Shown: piece after piece, positions 25,338 to 34,255 of the stretch
How positions within the stretch are numbered: position 1 is the first letter of the stretch
Layout: every line of letters starts with the position of its first letter
Assembly: GCA_045611845.1 (NCBI GenBank)
Contig: JAZKXZ010000018.1
Coordinates: 22,804 to 86,803, forward strand
From: Enterocola sp045611845
GTDB lineage: Bacteria; Bacteroidota; Bacteroidia; Bacteroidales; Paludibacteraceae
DNA: 64,000 bases
Direction of reading: 5' to 3'
Translations under genes and position numbers: made by a program
Notes under the pieces: generated by a model
The model's database searches: none
What the model saw: only the letters and a program-made list of their open reading frames with translations
What the model was told of the DNA's origin: nothing

Positions 25338-27860
25338 TTACTCTTTGATGAATTTATAAGCTTGTTCGTATGTTTGATAACGAACCACAAGTAGATACAG
25401 ACCTTCTTCTAGAGAATTAACATCTACTACGCCTTCTTCTGTGTATTTTGGAGAATATGTTGCACCAGAAAGTGCTATCACTTTTACATCAGAAATAGCT
25501 TCTTCTGAGTCAATTTTAATGAAGTCTGAAGTTACAGAAGGATAGATTGAAGATTTAGCTGCTTGTTCTGCGTCAACTTCATCAATAGCTGTAAATGAAT
25601 ATGCATTTGGCACGTCTGGTAGAGCATATTTAGTAGCTGTGTAGGCTTTAATATCACCTGCTGCTAGGCTCACAGATGTACCAGCTGCCATTTGAGATTT
25701 GCTACCTGCTAGGTAGTCGTACCAGCTGTTGCCAGTAGGTAGAGTAAGAGTTTGAGCGGTAGTACCAAAGTTTGCAACCACAAAGATGCGAGAGTTGCCG
25801 CTGCCCCAAATTACACTACGAAGAGCTTTACCAGATGCAAGGTCGCTGCTTGTTGGGTTGCCCGCAAATACAGAAGGAGCAAGTTTGGTACGTAGTTGTA
25901 GAAGTTGACCAAGCTTTTTGTATTGGTTCATACGGTTTGCATTTGTATACCAACCTTTAGTTTCAGGAATAGGTTTAGCGTCGGTATCGTAGCAAGGTTT
26001 AGCTTGTGTAGAACCATAAGGAGCTTTGTCGTTTTGGTCACCAGCACCAGAAGCATTAGAACAGAATGAGTAGTCGTAGCCAAGTTCGTCAAACATATAG
26101 AACATTTGAGGACCATTTAGCATAGCACACATACCCACTGTGGCAGCAATACGACCTAAACGAGTAGCTTCGTTTGTAGCGATAGCACCATTACCATATT
26201 TTTTAGCTTTCCAGAAAGGACGTTGTTCGTCGTGAGACGATGTGTAGCTCACATAACCATCTTTGTTTGCTTCAGTTAGAGCATCACCATCTTTAAGCCA
26301 GCCCATTGCAATTTGCATATAAGCGTTGTTTGTGTTTTCCCAACACATCATGCCGTTGTTTACATAACCACCACGTTCGTTCATACCTTCCCAGTGTTCT
26401 AGGATGAAGTATGCGTCGCTAGCAACCGCTTTCACGCCGTTGTTATAGTAGTAGTTGATATTTGATACACGGTCGTTGCAGTTTGTGCCGCAGAAACCGT
26501 GAGAAAGGTCCATACGGAAACCGTCCACTTTATATTCTTGAAGCCAGAATTTAAGAGCACGAGTTAAATAGTTTTTAGTTTCAGCATATGAGTGGTTCCA
26601 GTCTTCAAACACGCTAGCACCGTGAGGAGCAGAAACGTTGAAGTATGGGTTGTCTTTTAAGTTGTTGTAACCACCATAAAGTTTTTCGTGAGAACAGTTG
26701 CCTGTAGCGTGGTTGAACACCATATCCACGATAACAGCAATTCCACGTTTGTGACATTCGTCTACAAGGGTTTTGAAGTCGTTTTCTGAGCCGTATGTTT
26801 TGTCAAGCGCGAAATAGTGGTTTGGAGAATAACCCCAGCTTAAGTTGCCGTCAAACTCGCAAAGAGGCATAAACTCGATAGCATTAACACCTAAGTTTTC
26901 AAAGTAGTCTAGGCGAGTAAGAATAGCTTTGAAGCTACGTTGGCTAGAGTAAATATATGGCCAAATTTCGTAGATAACAAGGTTGTTTTTGTTTGGACGT
27001 TTGAAATTTTTGGTTGCATCGCTCCATTGAAAAGCCTTTTTACCAGGTTGAATCACAGTAACATAACCGCTACCACCGTTAGGATAGTCCATAAGAGTTG
27101 GGTCTACTTTTTTAGGTTCCCATTGGTCGTCGCCATGAAGCACTTTTGTAGAATATGGGTCAGACATTTGCACGAAAGAACCATTGCTCATTTTCACGCC
27201 ATATTGGAACGCATATTCTTTACCAGCGGTAAGGCCAGTGAAGGTGTACCAGAAGTAATTGCCATCTTTGTAGCATTGATAGTCATTGCTGAAAGACCAG
27301 TTGTTTGCGTCGCAAAGAATGTATACATTGCTTGCTGTTACATTAGATTTACTTGGTTTTACAAGAAGTGAAACAGTTACTTTAGTTGGGTTGTTTGCAT
27401 CATAGAAAATACCATCGGTAATGCCAGAAGGACGTGTTTTTGTGGTAGGAGCTTTGTCTTCAAAACCAAAAGGATGAAGAATATCGCCAGTTTGAGCGGT
27501 AGCTTTTTCGTTGCGGAACACAAAGTTTAGACCTGTGATTTCCTCACTTGCAGGGCATTCGTAATATGTGTAAAGGTCGTCTATTGTTAACACCCATTTT
27601 GTACCAGACTTGGTTAATTTATACTTGGCAGTGTTGACTCCCCAAGTAGAATCGTATTGCCAGTTGCCTTTTGCTTTAGTTGTAACGCCAGTGTGGGCAT
27701 AACATGTGGTTTGGCCTGCCATACCAGTGCCAGTAGGGTCGAAGGTAACCACAATTTTACCTTTGTATCCTAGTGGAATCACAGCAGGATCTGTTGTAAT
27801 CTGTGCCATAGCGCCCACAGCAGCCACCATAGCAGCAAAAAGAAGTAATAATTTTCTCAT
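25338..27860 (-). CDS. Secreted GH13 alpha-amylase with T9SS sorting domain
   Basis: The 840-residue protein has signal peptide MRKLLLLFAAMVAAVGAMAQ and two N-terminal beta modules (second one CBM48/E-set-like). The GH13 barrel runs from about 290 to 680. Catalytic regions are present: VIVDMVFNHATG (region I), GFRMDLSHGF with the nucleophile Asp (II), FILEHWEG with the acid/base Glu (III) and SYTSSHDEQR (IV). The C-terminal 75 residues (SIYPSVTSDFIKI...GLYLLVVRYQ) form a T9SS type A domain. It should hydrolyse alpha-1,4 glucans outside the cell. No sus-type genes are nearby. Confidence 0.93.
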   Translation of the reverse strand: MRKLLLLFAAMVAAVGAMAQITTDPAVIPLGYKGKIVVTFDPTGTGMAGQTTCYAHTGVTTKAKGNWQYDSTWGVNTAKYKLTKSGTKWVLTIDDLYTYYECPASEEITGLNFVFRNEKATAQTGDILHPFGFEDKAPTTKTRPSGITDGIFYDANNPTKVTVSLLVKPSKSNVTASNVYILCDANNWSFSNDYQCYKDGNYFWYTFTGLTAGKEYAFQYGVKMSNGSFVQMSDPYSTKVLHGDDQWEPKKVDPTLMDYPNGGSGYVTVIQPGKKAFQWSDATKNFKRPNKNNLVIYEIWPYIYSSQRSFKAILTRLDYFENLGVNAIEFMPLCEFDGNLSWGYSPNHYFALDKTYGSENDFKTLVDECHKRGIAVIVDMVFNHATGNCSHEKLYGGYNNLKDNPYFNVSAPHGASVFEDWNHSYAETKNYLTRALKFWLQEYKVDGFRMDLSHGFCGTNCNDRVSNINYYYNNGVKAVASDAYFILEHWEGMNERGGYVNNGMMCWENTNNAYMQIAMGWLKDGDALTEANKDGYVSYTSSHDEQRPFWKAKKYGNGAIATNEATRLGRIAATVGMCAMLNGPQMFYMFDELGYDYSFCSNASGAGDQNDKAPYGSTQAKPCYDTDAKPIPETKGWYTNANRMNQYKKLGQLLQLRTKLAPSVFAGNPTSSDLASGKALRSVIWGSGNSRIFVVANFGTTAQTLTLPTGNSWYDYLAGSKSQMAAGTSVSLAAGDIKAYTATKYALPDVPNAYSFTAIDEVDAEQAAKSSIYPSVTSDFIKIDSEEAISDVKVIALSGATYSPKYTEEGVVDVNSLEEGLYLLVVRYQTYEQAYKFIKE

Positions 27861-28001
27861 GTGTATTTGTATTTTAAGTTGATTTTAGATTCCAATTTGT
27901 AAACATAGAAATAATTTTTCAAAAAAGCAAACAAAGTTGTAGTTTCTACAAAAAAACGCACCTCGCAACCATTTTTTTTGTAGCAACCGCCCCTCAAAAC
28001 C

Positions 28002-28038
28002 AAAAGGACCTCACCACGGTGAAATGGTAGGTCCTTTT
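28002..28038. terminator. GGACCT-family hairpin after PIN toxin 3
   Basis: AAAAGGACCT (28002-28011) pairs with AGGTCCTTTT (28029-28038). It sits just downstream of PIN toxin 3 on the minus strand and is the counterpart of 21908-21950. Confidence 0.75.
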
Positions 28039-28046
28039 TAAGTATT

Positions 28047-28466
28047 TTATCTTTCGTTGAAGATTAAATCAAGCCCTTGGTCTGTGTAGTACGGAAACCT
28101 GCGGTCGCTAGAGATTAAAGGCATCTTTTCTGTAATTGAATGTGCAATTATTAAATGATCTGAAGGGTCTTTGTGAATATCACCATTCACGTGCAAATCT
28201 GCATAGGTTATAAGATGCTCTTTTTTAATATGGGATATTTTTATGTTAAAATCATTTTCTATTGAGTTTAACATATCCTTTGCTGTTTTCCATCGCTTGT
28301 TGCACAACCCTTTATTTTTATATGCTACTATTAATTCCTTTACAGATTCAGTACTAATATACAAGGTATTTTCGTAGTCTTGTAAGATTGCTGCAACATC
28401 ATTGCACAACAAGTCACCATCTGTTGCCATATAGACAAAGATGTTTGTATCAATAAGGTATCTCAT
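28047..28466 (-). CDS. PIN-domain ribonuclease toxin 3 (VapC-like)
   Basis: The 139-residue PIN protein starts MRYLIDTNIFVYMATDGD. It has the conserved acidic positions in STESVKEL and DIHKDPSDHLIIAHS and ends SSDRRFPYYTDQGLDLIFNER. It is more diverged from toxins 1 and 2 in the middle (residues 15-90), but its last 20 residues are nearly identical to toxin 2. It is transcribed with the 46-residue protein upstream. Confidence 0.85.
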   Translation of the reverse strand: MRYLIDTNIFVYMATDGDLLCNDVAAILQDYENTLYISTESVKELIVAYKNKGLCNKRWKTAKDMLNSIENDFNIKISHIKKEHLITYADLHVNGDIHKDPSDHLIIAHSITEKMPLISSDRRFPYYTDQGLDLIFNER

Positions 28467-28468
28467 AT

Positions 28469-28609
28469 TTACTGCAGTAATGAAGGATCGTTTACTATAG
28501 TAGTTCCTTTATACATTAATACAGCTTCCCACGTCTTGGAATACCTTCTTGGCTCGCTAGCAACTTGAGATGTACACTCTTTTTTGTTTGTTTCTTTTTT
28601 TGTTTTCAT
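28469..28609 (-). CDS. Short antitoxin-like partner of PIN toxin 3
   Basis: The 46-residue protein starts MKTKKETNKKE and keeps YSKTWEAVLMYKG and NDPSLL, the core seen in the proteins at 3517 and 21327. The rest differs, which would fit partner-specific pairing. The stop lies two bases before the toxin start. The antitoxin role is inferred. Confidence 0.72.
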   Translation of the reverse strand: MKTKKETNKKECTSQVASEPRRYSKTWEAVLMYKGTTIVNDPSLLQ

Positions 28610-28688
28610 ACGTCTAAATTTTTGATGTTAAAAAATAGTTTTACTTTTCATAAGTATAAAATTTGCATTTTAAAGATAGGTGGTAATG

Positions 28689-28720
28689 CAAAGATAGATG
28701 ATTTTCACAAGATAAACAAA
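28689..28720 (-). promoter_or_regulatory. Promoter of PIN module 3
   Basis: On the minus strand TTTG (28717-28720) and TATCTTTG (28689-28696) are 20 bp apart, the consensus arrangement. Confidence 0.72.
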
Positions 28721-28737
28721 CATCCTTTATAAAAACC

Positions 28738-28774
28738 AAAAGGACCTCACCACGGTGAAGTGGTAGGTCCTTTT
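28738..28774. terminator. GGACCT-family hairpin at the end of operon B
   Basis: AAAAGGACCT (28738-28747) pairs with AGGTCCTTTT (28765-28774). It is almost identical to 28002-28038 and in the same orientation, so the two bracket PIN module 3 as direct repeats. It probably terminates operon B. Confidence 0.72.
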
Positions 28775-28814
28775 GACTGATGTTAAATTATTATGGTTTC
28801 AGTTTAAGGCATTC

Positions 28815-29258
28815 TTAAGCCTGTTTGCGTCTTCTTATAACAGCATATACCGCTATGAAAGGCAGTAGGCAAAGTGGTGTGCCTAGAGGTGTTTCCTCGT
28901 CACCTAGAGACCAACCATCACACGTGGTCATACAGTCACCATATTTTTCAAGACCACCTGTGGCATCTAACCAATCTTCACCATAAAGGCTTTCTACTAT
29001 TCCTGTACAACAATCTTCACAACCAGAAGAACGTCCACTCTCTACTTTTTGGGCACATTCTATACCATCATCATCAGAATCTGATACCCTTAATGAGAAA
29101 TTTGTGAACGAAGTCCCTGTTGATATAGAAAAATCGGTACCATCCATATCTGAATAGAAAGAACTACCAGAGAAAGGAGATGAAGGCAATACCACTGCCA
29201 TACTCACAGAAGCTACCAACCAAAACAACAAACTAAGAATTAAATTTCTATTTTTCAT
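28815..29258 (-). CDS. Operon B gene 3: small secreted Cys-rich protein with PLG-membrane-basic C-terminus
   Basis: The 147-residue protein has signal peptide MKNRNLILSLLFWLVASVSMA, a Ser/Asp-rich stretch and a cysteine cluster with CEDCC and CMTTC. It ends with EETPLGTPLCLLPFIAVYAV followed by IRRRKQA. It is paralogous to A3: the signal peptide, C-x2-CC motif and tripartite C-terminus are kept, while the middle is free to vary. It probably ends up in or on the envelope. The family is not recognised. Confidence 0.8.
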   Translation of the reverse strand: MKNRNLILSLLFWLVASVSMAVVLPSSPFSGSSFYSDMDGTDFSISTGTSFTNFSLRVSDSDDDGIECAQKVESGRSSGCEDCCTGIVESLYGEDWLDATGGLEKYGDCMTTCDGWSLGDEETPLGTPLCLLPFIAVYAVIRRRKQA

Positions 29259-29284
29259 AATTGTATATTTTCATCGAAAATTAG

Positions 29285-29313
29285 GATTTGGTGAGTTCTA
29301 AACTCACCAAATC
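29285..29313 (-). terminator. Intercistronic hairpin between B2 and B3
   Basis: GATTTGGTGAGT and ACTCACCAAATC form a perfect 12-bp stem with a 5-base loop just after the B2 stop. T-runs are weak, so it may act as a partial terminator or mRNA-stabilising structure that sets the level of B3. Confidence 0.6.
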
Positions 29314-29318
29314 TCCAT

Positions 29319-32300
29319 TTATTTTAATATCACTTTTCCAGTTCTACTTGCTGTATCACCAATCACATTCACCAAGTAAACACCTTCTGAGATAGGTAGT
29401 TTTAAGTGAACAGCACATCCTCTCACGTTATACTTCATAGTGCGACCAGACATATCACTTACGTAGATAGTTTTCAGTTCCACACCATTTGTAATTACTC
29501 TAATAGTGTTATCAGACTCTTCCACCATAATGTTGATTTCTGCATTTGTAGAAGTGTTATCTTCTATCTCTGTAGAAACATCACCACCTTCTTCTGGAAG
29601 TTCTTCTTCTTTTACGCCTTCTTCTAGGTTAAGGAAGAATCTTCCTTCAATATCACCTACTTCTAAGCGTTTTGTAGTATATGTTTCAGTTGTAAGGTCA
29701 TATTCCTCACCAGTTACTTTATCTACTAGAGTAGCTTGTTTATAACCACTAAACCATGCTTTTTCGAAGCGTATGTTCATTGGTTGTTTAATTCTTACAC
29801 CTAGTGGAATAGTTTGAGCCTCAGTTGCCACATCCATACTTGCAAGTTTAGTATCGTTGGCAATAATGTATAGTTCAGGAGTTTCTTTAACAGATGTAGC
29901 AAATACTTTTTCTACATTGTTTTCAGAAACATTACCTTCACCTAAGAACTCGTCATAACGAATAGCAATATTACTATTGTGTGTTTTAGTGTTTGCATTT
30001 ACTAGGTTTAGCGAGAATGTAGGCATTTCTACTTCTGCAGAACGAGAACGTGTATTACCATCTGCTAGCATTTCTTTAGTAATTGTTAGCGTTTCGCCAT
30101 TTGTTGGCTTATAAATGAAACCGTGTTGTGGTTTTAGTAATACATCACCTTGAACACCTGTTAGTGGTTTAAATGAACTTCCATCATAGTATTGAACCTC
30201 ACCCCCTGTAATTTTATTAGCATTAATATTACATGGATAGCTATTGTTTAATAGGTTGTATTTACCACTTGTTAGGCCTTCGTATTTGATAGGATATTCT
30301 CCACTTTCATTTACGAATCTTCCTACAAATGGGTCGTAAACTACAGGTTGAGTTGGATCGTATCTTTCACCATATTTCTGATAATATTTAGCTGCCGATA
30401 ACTTATATGGTCCATATTGGTCTGGAAGATTAATAGCAAAAACATCGTAAGGTTTCACTTCTTCATACAAACCAGGGAAGGTTTTTCCCCACACAAATGC
30501 ACTTGCATCATCACCTAGTTTTGTCTCAATTTGGTGCATTTTTACATTTGGGATGTGGTTTCTATAATAATCACCTGATTTAATGTTACGTGTTCCTTGT
30601 GAAGGATCATTTTTATCATTAAATGGCAATACCACAGTACCGACAAGAATCCAACCATCACGTGGAGCAGTGAAGTTAACAGTAGCGCTACCATAATGGT
30701 CACCACCATTCACAAGTTTTTCAATACCCTTAATTGCAGCTCCATATTCAAGTTCAATATTATCTGCAAATTTGGAAGGTTTATCAATCACACCTGTGCC
30801 AGCAGATACTTGTTCTGACGCTGGAATACCCTCTGGCAAATCTTTAGTAATAGTATTTCTTGCACGGTCATCAGAATTGAAAGAACTTGGAAGTTGTGGC
30901 CATTTACGTTCACCTTCTTTCAATACTACCGCAGGAGTCTCTGTTATAACTACTTTTAGATTTACTGGTAAATTATTGATACAAGATAGACGTTGAAGTT
31001 GTAAACCACTACGTGCTTGTGGACCTTCATTAGCTAAAGAAATATCATTTGTGCTAAAGAACGCCCAGTTGTTACGGTCATCCCATTTCTCTGTTACACC
31101 TACCCAATAAATAGTAGGAGCATTAGTTCTGCTATCCACAGGAACATCATATTCCTCTCTACCTTGGTATGCACCAAATGTTAAGTTTTCACTAGGACGT
31201 ATATTTGCAGTATAGCGGTCGTATTTTAGTTCCTTAGGTTCTACTGATTGGTTTGTGGCTGCAGTTATCTCAGCAACTGTTAATAATTTACCTCTATTTA
31301 AATCTCCACCACCTTTAACCACAAGCGAAGCAGGACCTGATGCAGTAGTTTTACAAACAAGTTCACTTACGTTAGTAAAGTCTGAGTTGCAACCAAATTC
31401 AAATGCTGAATTATAATTCGCAGGACTACCTGCGGCAATCCATTGTTCTTGGTCATATAAACTCCAGAAGTTGTTATTACAGATATTAGGGAACTTAGTT
31501 CCAAATTCTGATTCTAAACCTAAGAATGGGTCAGTATTTCTACCTGGAACGTCAGTGTCATAGCTATAGCAGTTGTTATACATAAACTCTACGGCGCCTA
31601 CACCATCGCTATGGAAGTTTTCTTTACTACCACCACCTGGATCTTTTGTTATATCAAAGCACAAGAAATTATATTTCTCATTATTATCATTATTTGCTAA
31701 GAAGAATGTGTTATAGTAGAAACCATGTTTTGTGATTTCTCTATTGTATTGAGCAACTACACGTATTGCACTACAACCGCTATGGTCATATTGGTTTGTA
31801 TTCCAGAATACGTTGTTCATAAACAATACGTTTTGACATTCTTGAAGCCAAACTAGGGTAGCGTGAGCACCACGGAAGTTATTTCTGATAAACTTGATGT
31901 TTTGACACATCATAAACTTAGCAGAAGCACCCCAATCTACAGCGTTGCCGTCTGAACCATCAAATACAGCTTCAAATTCATTATTTTCAAATGTAATGCC
32001 ATCGTAACCAGAAGCATGCAAACCAGTGAAACCACTAGAACCAATCATACAGTTCTTAACTAAGACATTGTGTTCTCTGACGCCCACATTAATATCCCAG
32101 AAAGAGCCGTTCTCTAAGTCAAACTCAAGGGCATCATCCCCAATTTTACCTGATGGATCTGAAATTATTAATAGATTATCTAATATAATATTGCGTGAGT
32201 TACGTAAGATAACGTGGTGAAGACGTGGTCTATTATTAACGTTTGTCTCAGTCTGATCTGAATAACCTTTTATGGTTAATGTGTTAAGTGAATTCGCATC

Positions 32301-34214
32301 TTTGTAACTGTTAAAGTCTTTAAATATTAAAGCCAATGAATTTCTAGAGTCGTCACCACCACCCGAAATAACAGCTTTCTTATTTCCTTGATAAGTATAT
32401 GATTCTACGTATTTAACATTAAATACCACAGGTTGATTTAGAGTATGCTTTTCTGTTGCATATTTAAATCCTTCATCATTATTATGTGAATCTCTTAGTT
32501 TATTTATAGCAGTTTGTAAAGAACCATAGATAAGTTTACAATCATTTTCATAATCTGCTCCTAATGAAGCGTCAATTGTAAATGTTACTACACCTTGACC
32601 TGCAGGTTGTGGTACACAGTCGTCTTCAAGGCGGAAGTAGTTGGTTTCACGAGAAAGATACATCACACCATCTATCACTACATATGCACGATAACCGTAT
32701 GTCACACCACCTAGAAATTCATCATTTTCAGTTTTAGCATCGTATGTAAAATCATTACCACGTCCAAGTCCACCACCAGTGACTGATTTTTTAGTTGATG
32801 TAGCAGTAGGGATACAACCACTACCTCCACTACAGAATACAAAACCGTATTCTGTAATACCACCTGATGTACATAGTGTTCCTTGAAGATATGCAGATAA
32901 TGTAGCAGTTTTATTGTCTGCAGATATTATAGGATTGTATGATAAAAGTACTGGTTCTTTTAGTTCTTCGTAATCTACTTTTAATTCTACATCACCACTA
33001 ATGGTAAATGTACAAGTACCATATTTTGATATGTTTAGAGTAGTCCAATTATCGCCTGGTGTAAGACTTGTTTGAGATAAACTATTATCAATAGCAGTAG
33101 AGCGATAATATGGATTACCATTTCTATATACCTTAAATTTATGTGTACCTTCTTCTAATTCTACAGTTTGAACACAACTAACTCCACCTTCTAGGTCGGT
33201 ACAACCATACTCTCTACCATCTTCAAATTTTAAAGTATAAGCTATTTTTTGTGTTGCTTCTACCCAATATTCGTCATCACTATACTTAGAAGTTCCTTTT
33301 GTATCATAATAGAAATAAACAGGAGCTGAATAACCTTCTGCACTATTTATAACTAAATTATTTAGAGAACTACCTCCTTTGTTATCATGACTGTTTAGAT
33401 ATACACCCACATTACGTCCTGACTTATAATTTGCTTGTTTATAAGCACCATTTGAGTCCTTATTCTCTGCTTTTTTTTCTGAGAATTCAAACCATGTATT
33501 AGTTTCATCTAATTTAACACGATAAACATCATTATCCTTTGTTAATTCACCTGCAGCATAATATTTACTGTTTTCTATTTCTCCATGCTTAATAGCGTCA
33601 CCATAAACATAAATCTTTGCAGGAACATTGTATGTTATATAATAACCACCACCATCACATTTACCACCATCTTGGTTAGTTAAACATATTGTACCACTAC
33701 AATCTTTGCCTGCTTTAGCTTTAACCTTTACATATATGTCATGCTTACCACTAGTGGTAGGAAAGTTTACGTTAAAATTTGAGTATTTCCATTCTTCACA
33801 ATAGTTATTATTAAAAGTGCCCAGTGAAGTTGGTGTCCAATCTACATAACCAATCTGAGGGGTTTCTGAACCATCTATATAAAATTCTATTTGCGAACCA
33901 TCTCCACAAACATTATCTTCATAAACTTGTGTTCTGTAATAGTACTCTTCTAACTTTAAAATTTTTGTTAAATCACCTAAATTGGTTGTTGTTTCGCCTT
34001 TGATACCATAGCTAAAATAACCATTATTACTATTTAGCGACGTGTTTAGTTTTATAGTCAGAGCCTTCTCGCTATCACTCTTTTCATAGAATGCAGCATA
34101 ACCTTGTGCCCACGCAGTGCTACTTACGCCAAGTAGAACGCAAAGTAAGGCTACAACTCGTAGGGTTTGACCACAAACCCTACTGATTAATGTATTTTTA
34201 TAAAATCTTTTCAT
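29319..34214 (-). CDS. Operon B gene 2: giant secreted beta-helix protein with T9SS sorting domain
   Basis: The start at 34214 (MKRFYKNTL, 1,631 residues) is preferred over an in-frame ATG at 34265. It matches paralogue A2, gives a clean signal peptide (LLCVLLGVSSTAWAQ), and leaves a 41-bp spacer conserved with operon A. Beta modules come first. A right-handed beta helix follows at about 595-890 (HHVILRNSRNIILDN, GYDGITFENNEFEA, NIKFIRNNFRGAH). Long beta-rich repeats and a type A T9SS sorting domain (YVSDMSGRTMKYNVRG...GVYLVNVIGD...KVILK) complete it. The helix is far better conserved with A2 than the N-terminal third. Confidence 0.85.
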   Translation of the reverse strand: MKRFYKNTLISRVCGQTLRVVALLCVLLGVSSTAWAQGYAAFYEKSDSEKALTIKLNTSLNSNNGYFSYGIKGETTTNLGDLTKILKLEEYYYRTQVYEDNVCGDGSQIEFYIDGSETPQIGYVDWTPTSLGTFNNNYCEEWKYSNFNVNFPTTSGKHDIYVKVKAKAGKDCSGTICLTNQDGGKCDGGGYYITYNVPAKIYVYGDAIKHGEIENSKYYAAGELTKDNDVYRVKLDETNTWFEFSEKKAENKDSNGAYKQANYKSGRNVGVYLNSHDNKGGSSLNNLVINSAEGYSAPVYFYYDTKGTSKYSDDEYWVEATQKIAYTLKFEDGREYGCTDLEGGVSCVQTVELEEGTHKFKVYRNGNPYYRSTAIDNSLSQTSLTPGDNWTTLNISKYGTCTFTISGDVELKVDYEELKEPVLLSYNPIISADNKTATLSAYLQGTLCTSGGITEYGFVFCSGGSGCIPTATSTKKSVTGGGLGRGNDFTYDAKTENDEFLGGVTYGYRAYVVIDGVMYLSRETNYFRLEDDCVPQPAGQGVVTFTIDASLGADYENDCKLIYGSLQTAINKLRDSHNNDEGFKYATEKHTLNQPVVFNVKYVESYTYQGNKKAVISGGGDDSRNSLALIFKDFNSYKDANSLNTLTIKGYSDQTETNVNNRPRLHHVILRNSRNIILDNLLIISDPSGKIGDDALEFDLENGSFWDINVGVREHNVLVKNCMIGSSGFTGLHASGYDGITFENNEFEAVFDGSDGNAVDWGASAKFMMCQNIKFIRNNFRGAHATLVWLQECQNVLFMNNVFWNTNQYDHSGCSAIRVVAQYNREITKHGFYYNTFFLANNDNNEKYNFLCFDITKDPGGGSKENFHSDGVGAVEFMYNNCYSYDTDVPGRNTDPFLGLESEFGTKFPNICNNNFWSLYDQEQWIAAGSPANYNSAFEFGCNSDFTNVSELVCKTTASGPASLVVKGGGDLNRGKLLTVAEITAATNQSVEPKELKYDRYTANIRPSENLTFGAYQGREEYDVPVDSRTNAPTIYWVGVTEKWDDRNNWAFFSTNDISLANEGPQARSGLQLQRLSCINNLPVNLKVVITETPAVVLKEGERKWPQLPSSFNSDDRARNTITKDLPEGIPASEQVSAGTGVIDKPSKFADNIELEYGAAIKGIEKLVNGGDHYGSATVNFTAPRDGWILVGTVVLPFNDKNDPSQGTRNIKSGDYYRNHIPNVKMHQIETKLGDDASAFVWGKTFPGLYEEVKPYDVFAINLPDQYGPYKLSAAKYYQKYGERYDPTQPVVYDPFVGRFVNESGEYPIKYEGLTSGKYNLLNNSYPCNINANKITGGEVQYYDGSSFKPLTGVQGDVLLKPQHGFIYKPTNGETLTITKEMLADGNTRSRSAEVEMPTFSLNLVNANTKTHNSNIAIRYDEFLGEGNVSENNVEKVFATSVKETPELYIIANDTKLASMDVATEAQTIPLGVRIKQPMNIRFEKAWFSGYKQATLVDKVTGEEYDLTTETYTTKRLEVGDIEGRFFLNLEEGVKEEELPEEGGDVSTEIEDNTSTNAEINIMVEESDNTIRVITNGVELKTIYVSDMSGRTMKYNVRGCAVHLKLPISEGVYLVNVIGDTASRTGKVILK

Positions 34215-34255
34215 ATTATGTTTTTTTATTTTTTTTCTTACTAAGGTTCTATTTA

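Noticed and set aside
26940..27371. 143-residue ORF opposite the amylase
   Set aside because: It is antisense to a conserved GH13 region with no recognisable motif; a shadow frame.
28002..28774. Insertion sequence around PIN module 3
   Set aside because: The flanking repeats are direct, form hairpins and act as terminators; there is no transposase and no target-site duplication visible.
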